From contig NZ_JAOQJS010000005.1 in the NCBI RefSeq assembly GCF_025567345.1, positions 324,233 to 388,232 of the forward strand: a stretch of DNA of 64,000 nucleotides, given 5' to 3'. Below, piece after piece: positions 42,860 to 50,337 of the stretch. The stretch is from Coprococcus ammoniilyticus. Lineage in GTDB: Bacteria; Bacillota; Clostridia; Lachnospirales; Lachnospiraceae. A program made the position numbers and the translations under genes. Numbering within the stretch: position 1 is the stretch's first letter; each line of letters opens with the position of its first letter. The notes below the pieces were generated by a model that worked only from the letters and a program-made list of their open reading frames with translations, was not told the DNA's origin and did no database searches.

Positions 42860-42964
42860 ATTGCAAAGTCCTTTCTCTTATCTGTTTCAGTTGTAGAAGC
42901 ATCTTGACCAGTTCCAGCCGATTATGTGATTTATATAATGTTATTAGCTGTTACCGGATTTTGC

Positions 42965-42990
42965 TTCCCTTGTTTTTGCCCTTATGAGGT
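42965..42990. repeat. attR, 26-bp direct repeat
   Basis: Identical to 28697-28722. Inward and outward of it AAGGGAAA recurs three times up to about 43040 (ACAAGGGAAAAGG, ATAAGGGAAAG, CTAAGGGAAAG), possible integrase arm sites. The rest of 42860-43225 holds the terminator at 43156 and nothing else that I recognise. Confidence 0.85.
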
Positions 42991-43155
42991 GTCGTAACAC
43001 AAGGGAAAAGGATATAACATAAGGGAAAGTCTAAGGGAAAGCTCACTTGCCAAAACTGTAGTAAAATCAAGGCATTGCGGATTTTATCGTAACACTTTAT
43101 AATACCAGTTAGGTGTTAAAGAATTGTAGGTATCAAAATTCGAATTTTTTCAAAT

Positions 43156-43218
43156 AAAAAAGCCATCTCCATACCATACATTTAAATCCATGAATATATG
43201 TTGGAAATGGCTTTTTTT
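43156..43218 (-). terminator. Terminator after the GH3 gene
   Basis: AAAAGCCATTTCC and GGAGATGGCTTTT pair on the minus strand, with a long loop and a T-run after the stem. Confidence 0.8.
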
Positions 43219-43225
43219 CGTTTCT

Positions 43226-45778
43226 TTATGCCCGCTTCAGGCTTCCAACCCGAAGTCCGAATTCATCCAGTGCTTCCTGCTCCGGATTCTCACATTTCAG
43301 ATGAACCAGATCGATCAGTCTGGTGTGAGGCTCATATTCGTATTTATTGTCAATATCCGCCGGATCAAGTCCCAGTCTGAGCCACAGATGATTCATATGC
43401 GCTTTCGTCACAGAATTCTCATACAGCACCTTGATCGGTGTCTCGATACTGTAGCTGTACTCCGTCTTTGCATCCAGATAGACAGGCATGCTGCACACGA
43501 TATTTCGTGAGCTGTTTCCGATCAGGATATTATAGATACCTTCTTCCGCTACCCACTGATGCAGGTCACTGTCAAATGAAGCAAAGTCGTCTTTTTTCAG
43601 AGTAAAGCTGACCTTCTCCTGTTCGCCATATGCCAGCCGGATCTTCTTAAACGCTTTCAATTCCTTTACAGGCTTTGAGATGGATGCATACGGATCACTG
43701 ATATAGAGCTGAACAACTTCCATACCTTCAGAGAATTCTTCCGGTCCCTGATTGATCACATCCACAGCGATCTTGATCGAATCCGTAAATACCGGCATTT
43801 TCTTATTATCTACTTTGCCATCCGGATAAATGATCTCTACCGGAGACTGCTCTCCGATTGCACGCTCATTGCTGATCTCAAAATGACTGTAGGATAATCC
43901 ATGTCCAAATGGATACAACGGCTCTACCATCTTCTTATCATAATATCTGTATCCGACATAGATACCTTCTCCATAATTGACCTGATATCCGTCACCCGGG
44001 AAATTCAGATACGTCGGTGTATCCTGATATTTCTTTGGGAATGTCAGCGGCAGCTTTCCGGATGGATTCACTCTGCCGATTAAGATATCTGCCATTGCAT
44101 GTCCACCTTCCATACCCGGTAAGAACATACAGAAGATGCCATCTAACTCATGCTCCCAAAGTGCCAGATTGACCGGCCCGCTTACATTTAAGATAAGTCC
44201 CAGCTTCACAAGTGGATTTTCCCGTTTCAGATCTAACATCTGATTCAAAATCTGTGCATCCTCGGCGGACAGCTTCATATTCTTCCGGTCATTTCCTTCC
44301 ATGCCCGGTATTCTGGCAACGCAGATATAAGTGGAAATGCCTGCACGCTTCCCTGCTGCCGGTATTCCGATACTCACCTCGACACCATTCTGGATCAGCC
44401 CCTCGTAGATGCTGCTGTCCTTATCTGTCGTAATACCTGCACTTCCGGTACCACAGTCATATAAACGGATAGCTCCGCTTCCGCACAGAACAACCCCGGA
44501 CATTACCTCCTCGTCTGATACAGTTTCAAATACAGAATCATTGCCCGCCTTTCCTTTCGACCGGATCGGGAAGATTCCATTTTCATTTTTCAATAATACA
44601 ATTCCCTCACAGGCTGCCTTATATGCTGCCTGCTTCGACATATCCATAATATACTGTGCTGACATATCATAGCATTCCGGTGAACCATAGGTGTCCATCA
44701 GCTCCAGCACTCTCGCCACATTCCGGTCAAGCTCCTCTTCTGTCAGCTCCCCGGCTTCTACTGCCTGAACAACCTTCTCCGGATCTGCTGTGATTCCCGG
44801 CATATTCAGATCATTGCCTGCCTTTAACGCTGCGATCGGATCATATACTGCCCCCCAGTCTGATACGACCATACCTTCAAAGCCCCAGTATTTACGCAGA
44901 ATACCGTCTAACAGCCATTCATTTGCAGTGCAGGCTGTTCCATTGATCTTATTATAGGCTGCCATAACTGTCGCAGGCTGCGCCTGCTCTACACAGGCAC
45001 GGAAACCAGGAAAATAAATCTCCTGCAATGCCCGTTCTGATATCGTTTCATTTATTCCCTGACGGTTCTTCTCCTGATTATTGGCAGCAAAATGCTTGAT
45101 ATTTGCTGCAACGCCTTCCGCCTGCACACCCTTTACATATTCCGGAGCAAGCTTCGCTACCAGACACGGATCCTCAGAGAATCCCTCAAACAGTCTTCCG
45201 CCCAGTGGATCTCTGTGGATATTGATATTCGGAGTTCCAAGAAGCATGCTCACACCATATGCTCTCGCTTCTCTTCCAAGTGCATGTCCTGTCTGATTGA
45301 CAACATCGGGGTTAAAGGTTGCTCCCAGCATCATGCCACACGGCAAACATGCCGGAGACATAATATCAGCCGCCGCATCGCCTGCCATTTCAACAAATGC
45401 AAGCGTCGTATCATTATTGGTTGTATTCTTTATAAATTGTTCCTTCAGATATTCCCGGACTTTTTTCCAGACCTTTGTCTCTTTTTCTGTCAGCTTGTCC
45501 GGACGGAAATAGTCAAATATAACATTTCTTTCTTCTGTTGCACTAAAATCCTTCATCAGCCATGCTTCTTCCTCATCGCGCGGATTTGTACGCCAGGAAA
45601 GGATCAGATCTGCGATCAACTGTTCATAATTGATCCCGGTTCCTCCATCCAGCATACGGATCGCAGGCACCCCATATCTGGAAGCATCCGCTGTGCAGAA
45701 ATTACTTGCACCGCATACCATGTCAGCCTTTTCTTCTATTGTCATTTGTTCCAGTATTGTCTTGATCTTATCTGTCAT
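43226..45778 (-). CDS. Glycoside hydrolase family 3 (beta-glucosidase-like)
   Basis: 850 residues, cytosolic (no signal peptide). The N-terminal (alpha/beta)8 domain has the substrate-binding KHFAANNQE and the nucleophile aspartate in VVSDWGAVYDP. The alpha/beta sandwich contains the acid/base region, and the C-terminal fibronectin type III-like domain (about 690-760) has the usual VVQLYISDP motif. GH3 enzymes remove beta-linked glucose, xylose or related sugars from short oligosaccharides. ATG at 45778 follows AGGAG. The next upstream gene is glycerol kinase, which gives no hint of the sugar. Confidence 0.92.
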   Translation of the reverse strand: MTDKIKTILEQMTIEEKADMVCGASNFCTADASRYGVPAIRMLDGGTGINYEQLIADLILSWRTNPRDEEEAWLMKDFSATEERNVIFDYFRPDKLTEKETKVWKKVREYLKEQFIKNTTNNDTTLAFVEMAGDAAADIMSPACLPCGMMLGATFNPDVVNQTGHALGREARAYGVSMLLGTPNINIHRDPLGGRLFEGFSEDPCLVAKLAPEYVKGVQAEGVAANIKHFAANNQEKNRQGINETISERALQEIYFPGFRACVEQAQPATVMAAYNKINGTACTANEWLLDGILRKYWGFEGMVVSDWGAVYDPIAALKAGNDLNMPGITADPEKVVQAVEAGELTEEELDRNVARVLELMDTYGSPECYDMSAQYIMDMSKQAAYKAACEGIVLLKNENGIFPIRSKGKAGNDSVFETVSDEEVMSGVVLCGSGAIRLYDCGTGSAGITTDKDSSIYEGLIQNGVEVSIGIPAAGKRAGISTYICVARIPGMEGNDRKNMKLSAEDAQILNQMLDLKRENPLVKLGLILNVSGPVNLALWEHELDGIFCMFLPGMEGGHAMADILIGRVNPSGKLPLTFPKKYQDTPTYLNFPGDGYQVNYGEGIYVGYRYYDKKMVEPLYPFGHGLSYSHFEISNERAIGEQSPVEIIYPDGKVDNKKMPVFTDSIKIAVDVINQGPEEFSEGMEVVQLYISDPYASISKPVKELKAFKKIRLAYGEQEKVSFTLKKDDFASFDSDLHQWVAEEGIYNILIGNSSRNIVCSMPVYLDAKTEYSYSIETPIKVLYENSVTKAHMNHLWLRLGLDPADIDNKYEYEPHTRLIDLVHLKCENPEQEALDEFGLRVGSLKRA

Positions 45779-45857
45779 ATTTTTATCTCCTGCTATTTGT
45801 AACTATTTTCTGTTCATCTGAAAACAGCTCGCAAATTTTATCTACTAAATTCTGATT

Positions 45858-47339
45858 TTATAAAAGCACGCGCTTTACTGCTGTTTTCCAGCCGGAAAGC
45901 AGCATTCTCCGCATCTCTTCATCGATCTGAGGCTCAAATGTCCGCTCCACCTGCCAGTTCTGCTTTATCTCTTCTATACTGTCATAATATCCAACAGCCA
46001 GTCCTGCCAGATATGCCGCACCAAGTGCTGTCGTTTCTGTTACGACCGGGCGCACAATTTCCCCTGCTAACAGGTCAGCCTGGAACTGCATCAGGAAATT
46101 ATTTGCACTCGCACCGCCATCTACACGCAGCCGTTTCAGCTCCATGCCGGAATCATTCTCCATTGCCTTTAACACATCGTAGGTTTCATATGCCAGTGAT
46201 TCCACGGTCGCCCGGACAATATGTTCCCTTGTGGTGCCTCTGGTCAGTCCCAGGATCGCACCTCTGGCATATGCATCCCAATATGGTGCGCCAAGTCCTG
46301 TAAATGCCGGAACCACATAGACACCATTGCTGTCCTTAACGGATAATGCTATTCTCTCTGTATCACTGGCTTTCTCGATCAGCTTCATTTCATCGCGCAG
46401 CCATTTGATCGCCGCTCCTGCGACAAATACGCTGCCCTCCAGTGCATACTGTACCTTGCCGTTCAGTCCGATCGCTATCGTAGTAAGCAGTCCATGTTCG
46501 GAATAAACAGCCTTGTCTCCCGTATTCATCAACAGGAAACAGCCGGTACCATATGTGTTCTTCGTATCTCCCGGTTCAAAACAGCACTGTCCAAATAAAG
46601 CTGCCTGCTGATCTCCGGCAACACCTGCAACCGGTATCGAACCGCCGAATAACCGTTCATCCGTGTATCCATAGATCTCACTGGAATTATGCACCTCCGG
46701 CAGCATACTTTCCGGTATCCGGAATTTCTCCAGCAATTCCTTATCCCACTCTAATGTGTGAATATTAAACAGCATCGTTCTGGATGCATTTGTATAATCC
46801 GTTGCATGAACCCTGCCGCCGGTAAGCTTATAGATCAGCCAGGTGTCCACTGTACCGAAATACAGCTTGCCCTGCTCTGCCATCTCTCTTGCTCCGTCAA
46901 CATGATCGAGGATCCACTCGATCTTCGTAGCGGAAAAATACGGATCTGCGATCAGTCCGGTCTTTTCCCGGATCACAGTATCATACCCTTCTGCCTTTAA
47001 TGCATCGATCCGGTCAGCGGTTCTTCTGCACTGCCATACAATAGCCGGATAAATCGGTTCTCCTGTTTCTTTATTCCAGACAATCGTTGTCTCTCTCTGA
47101 TTCGTAATTCCGATCGCTGCAATCTCTTCTACTGGAATACCAAGTGTCTCTCTTGCTTCCATCATTACGCTCATCTGAGATGCCCATATTTCCTTCGGAT
47201 CCTGCTCTACCCAGCCATTTTCCGGAAAATACTGTGTAAATTCCTTCTGTGATACAGCAGCCATCTCTCCATTTTTTCCAAATAAAATTGCTCTTGAACT
47301 GGTCGTACCCTGATCCAGCGCCATTATGTATTTCTGCAT
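45858..47339 (-). CDS. glpK: Glycerol kinase
   Basis: 493 residues. FGGY-family motifs: N-terminal MALDQGTTSSRAILF, the substrate block AIGITNQRETTIVWNKETG, VAGDQQAALFGQ, and the FGGY-like LRVDGGASANNFLMQFQADL. Phosphorylates glycerol to glycerol-3-phosphate. A histidine phosphorylated by HPr in Firmicute GlpK is expected near residue 230 (VHNSSEIYG has His), which would link it to the PTS. Start follows AGAGGA. 80 bp upstream of the GH3 gene on the same strand; no GlpF or GlpO nearby. Confidence 0.96.
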   Translation of the reverse strand: MQKYIMALDQGTTSSRAILFGKNGEMAAVSQKEFTQYFPENGWVEQDPKEIWASQMSVMMEARETLGIPVEEIAAIGITNQRETTIVWNKETGEPIYPAIVWQCRRTADRIDALKAEGYDTVIREKTGLIADPYFSATKIEWILDHVDGAREMAEQGKLYFGTVDTWLIYKLTGGRVHATDYTNASRTMLFNIHTLEWDKELLEKFRIPESMLPEVHNSSEIYGYTDERLFGGSIPVAGVAGDQQAALFGQCCFEPGDTKNTYGTGCFLLMNTGDKAVYSEHGLLTTIAIGLNGKVQYALEGSVFVAGAAIKWLRDEMKLIEKASDTERIALSVKDSNGVYVVPAFTGLGAPYWDAYARGAILGLTRGTTREHIVRATVESLAYETYDVLKAMENDSGMELKRLRVDGGASANNFLMQFQADLLAGEIVRPVVTETTALGAAYLAGLAVGYYDSIEEIKQNWQVERTFEPQIDEEMRRMLLSGWKTAVKRVLL

Positions 47340-47432
47340 TGTATATCCTCTTTATAAATAACAATTTCTCAAGCTGTTCTAACTTCTGCCTGTCTTATGC
47401 TGCGTTTTCCCTCGTTACCATAACAAATGAAC

Positions 47433-47481
47433 AAAATACGGAGGCAGGTTTTGGTACAAGACTTCCCTGCCCCCGTATTTT
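47433..47481 (-). terminator. Terminator between the small peptide gene and glpK
   Basis: AAAATACGG-GGCAGG pairs with CCTGCC-CCGTATTTT with one bulged base on each side; a T-rich end follows on the minus strand. It ends the surface protein/small peptide unit. Confidence 0.8.
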
Positions 47482-47557
47482 ATTGTGTTAACTGTTATAT
47501 TATAATAAACAATTTCATATTGTGACTATATTTTGTGTGTTATACATTTAGCTTTTT

Positions 47558-47674
47558 TTATTCCAACATCTGGCTTGCTGGATCTGTTGGAAGCATATTA
47601 CTTGAAGTTGTAATAATATCCTCTGCCTCAAATTCTACGATCTCCATAACCGGTGATTCATACTGCTTTTTCAT
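47558..47674 (-). CDS. 38-residue peptide downstream of the surface protein
   Basis: Short frame starting MKKQYESPVMEIVEFEAEDI and ending in ITTSSNMLPTDPASQMLE, with AAGGAGG eleven bases before the ATG. The pattern K-x-Y-E-x-P-x-M-E-x-x-x-F-x-x-x-D-I-I-T-T-S is one I recall from many short clostridial and Bacteroides proteins; their function is unknown to me, though they look like peptide precursors. It lies 54 bp after the surface-protein gene on the same strand, so they share a transcript. Confidence 0.7.
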   Translation of the reverse strand: MKKQYESPVMEIVEFEAEDIITTSSNMLPTDPASQMLE

Positions 47675-47728
47675 GTTTTAAAACCCTCCTTATATTTCCT
47701 ATATCTTTATATTAATATCTTATCTTCC

Positions 47729-50068
47729 TTAGTTTGCAAGCCAGTAGTTTAATGCGGAATTACCGTATTCCATGATATCCTGCAGTAATGCAACCAGCTT
47801 TGTGTTGCTGTTGTTTCTCATATTATAGGCATAAGCAGATATACCATAGGTCATACGTGCTGACGCTTCACCATTTACCTGAACTGTAAATGTATAAGTT
47901 TCATCCATCTTTGTCGGAAGGATCTCATATGTAACACCATAATATTTGTTTGTGCCATATGGCTTTAGATCCTGACCTGCTATAACATCTGAAACTCCTG
48001 TTCCGTTGACATTGATCGTAATATCAGCAATATTCCCTTCATATTCAGATGTATCAATGATCACCGCAATACCAACACGGTTCTCAAGCACCAATGTTCG
48101 TCCACTGATCTTTACATTACCGGAATTTGTAACTGAGCTTCCGGAATTTGTAAATCCTGTTAATGAATGTTTTGCACTCGCATAGGTCTGATAATCATCA
48201 AAATCTGCATTTGCCAGATCTGAAGTGTTATATCCAAAATAGGTCTGAGCGGATGCACCATAGTTTACCAGATCAACCAACAGTGTCTTTAATACTTTAC
48301 TTGTGCCATCCATTGCGATCAGCCGTTTTGCATAATCAGCAACACTGGTTGTATAAGCCTTGCTGTAGCAATTTGTCATTCCACCATCACTGGTACCTTC
48401 AAGCGTTGCTGTTATATCTTTCGTCATTTCCTTTGCTGCAATTCCTGTAAACTCTCCATACAGATATGTCTTGCCATTTACAGTCTTTGTAAGTTCTTTT
48501 GACAAGCCCGATGCTCCCTGTACTGTTCCGGATGCATCCCGGTACACAATTGTCGCATTCTGATAACGTTCCAGAACAGCCGGATCTACCAGATATACCA
48601 GAGAAATATCACTATCCAGTGTGATCGATACCTGTTTTATATTCAACAGTGAATCCACATAACCTTCTGTCAATGGATACAGCTCCAGATCCTCAGAACC
48701 AACAACTGAATTCTTATCATATATTCTTCCCTTGCTGTCTACCCATGCAATATAGGAAGGATCTGCTGCCTCCGGATATACGAGCTTTGCGCCCTCCTCC
48801 ATGAAGTTTGAACCGCCGCTGATCACATTATTGTCTGTATCATAAAATGTTACTTTTCTTGTAACCTTGGTTTCTGAACTGAATGTCAATGAACCATTGT
48901 CTGTTTCTACAAAAGATTTCCATTCGGATGCATGGTATTCTTCCTTCTCAACATCTTCCAAAGAAGCTGCATATCCATTCAATTTGTAAGAAGCATTACC
49001 GGCTGCGATCTCTGATGGCTCCATGAATACGCAATCGGTAACATTGCCTGCTACGCCTATCAGATTCATCGGTTCCATAGCAGTATTTGCAATACAGTTT
49101 GCAACTTTATTATCATTTCCACTTCCTCTGAAAATACCTGTTGCAGTACCTGTTGAACCATCCGTTAATGAAAACTTACCATTTGCGAAACAGTTAACTA
49201 TCGCTCCTGAATTCGATGCCTCTCCTGCAAAAGCACTACAGGTTGTAAAAGCAACCGCAGTCATTGAACCTGAGTAGATACAGTTTGCAATCAGACCATT
49301 ATTAATTCCAACAAATCCACCCGTATATACAATTGCACCAGTGCCCTTGATCGTTCCCTTAAACACACTGTTAATAATTTGGGAACCATTTGCCTGATAA
49401 ACATAACCACCAGACGGTGCCTGTCCATTCAACTGAATGTCCGCAGCAACCACACAATCCTTAACCGTACTTCCTGTAAGCATACATGCCAGACCACCAA
49501 TCAATGCACCATCACTTACGATTGAACAACTGCTATCAATCGTACATCCGCTGATCTCGGTCTTCTCAGCCAGACCGCATAAAATACCAATGCCCGCATA
49601 TGACGCTCCAGTAAGTGACGTATCACTCATCTTCAGATTCTTGATCGTTGCTCCCTGTGTCTTTCCAAATAAACCAAACGGAGCTTCAGGACTATATTTT
49701 GCAGCCGTTATACTTGCCGTAAGTCCTGATACTGTATGTCCATCCCCATCAAATACTCCCGTATATGGATTAGCTGCACTACCTATCGGTGTCCATGTGG
49801 TTCCTGCCGGTATCGTAATATCCGCTGTCAACTTTACACTTGCATATGCCTCTGCCGTACCTGCATTTACCGCTTTTGCAAAAGCTGCAAACTGTTCATA
49901 TGTACTGATCTCCACTGCCGTACTCTCAGTCGCTGCATCTACAACAAATGCCCCAGCCTGTCCCCCTGCATACGGAAGTCCTGCCGGATTCATTGAGAAA
50001 ACAGTAGCTGCTGCCGCAACGCAGGCAACGGTTCTCTTCATCTGTCTTACAAATAATTTATTTCCCAT
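47729..50068 (-). CDS. Secreted surface protein with GLUG-type repeats
   Basis: About 779 residues. Signal peptide (about 1-45; FVRQMKRTVACVAAAATVFS), then about 350 residues of short beta-helix repeats of the GLUG kind (GIGILCGLAE, ALIGGLACML, GGFVGINNGLI). The middle is beta-sandwich-like. The C-terminal region has the ASAQTYFGYN motif and a closing helix, DIMEYGNSALNYWLAN, that I recall from other gut Lachnospiraceae surface proteins. No LPxTG or S-layer anchor is seen. ATG 50068 follows GGAGGAGG. Probably an adhesin or glycan-binding protein. Confidence 0.75.
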   Translation of the reverse strand: MGNKLFVRQMKRTVACVAAAATVFSMNPAGLPYAGGQAGAFVVDAATESTAVEISTYEQFAAFAKAVNAGTAEAYASVKLTADITIPAGTTWTPIGSAANPYTGVFDGDGHTVSGLTASITAAKYSPEAPFGLFGKTQGATIKNLKMSDTSLTGASYAGIGILCGLAEKTEISGCTIDSSCSIVSDGALIGGLACMLTGSTVKDCVVAADIQLNGQAPSGGYVYQANGSQIINSVFKGTIKGTGAIVYTGGFVGINNGLIANCIYSGSMTAVAFTTCSAFAGEASNSGAIVNCFANGKFSLTDGSTGTATGIFRGSGNDNKVANCIANTAMEPMNLIGVAGNVTDCVFMEPSEIAAGNASYKLNGYAASLEDVEKEEYHASEWKSFVETDNGSLTFSSETKVTRKVTFYDTDNNVISGGSNFMEEGAKLVYPEAADPSYIAWVDSKGRIYDKNSVVGSEDLELYPLTEGYVDSLLNIKQVSITLDSDISLVYLVDPAVLERYQNATIVYRDASGTVQGASGLSKELTKTVNGKTYLYGEFTGIAAKEMTKDITATLEGTSDGGMTNCYSKAYTTSVADYAKRLIAMDGTSKVLKTLLVDLVNYGASAQTYFGYNTSDLANADFDDYQTYASAKHSLTGFTNSGSSVTNSGNVKISGRTLVLENRVGIAVIIDTSEYEGNIADITINVNGTGVSDVIAGQDLKPYGTNKYYGVTYEILPTKMDETYTFTVQVNGEASARMTYGISAYAYNMRNNSNTKLVALLQDIMEYGNSALNYWLAN

Positions 50069-50337
50069 ACTTCCTCCTCCATATCTCATCTGAATTCGTA
50101 CGCTCATACTATTCACTTTAGCAGATTTTGTTATTAACTTCAAGGAATATATGGTTTTCTTTGGTTATTTTTTCCAAATTAATTTAAACATTCCAAATAT
50201 TTTTATCTATATAATATAATTTTGTGAAAAGAATGCTCACTTTTTCATTCTATTTTTAACAAATTTCATACATATAGCTGTTTTGGAATCGATTCCCTCT
50301 AATATCTTTTCAGGATCATACCAGAAACATGTCCGTT

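Larger units (their letters stand above)
28697..42990. mobile_element. Integrative mobilizable element carrying an agr quorum-sensing cargo
   Basis: About 14.3 kb between two identical 26-bp repeats. Left module: tyrosine integrase next to the left end, Xre repressor and excisionase. Middle: tandem repeats, hairpins and a MobL relaxase. Cargo: agrC-agrA-agrB, a metzincin protease, lipoprotein, AgrD-like peptide, small secreted protein, ABC transporter and accessory proteins. There is no type IV secretion system, so it would need a helper element to move. The cargo is clearly more AT-rich than the host flanks. Confidence 0.85.
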
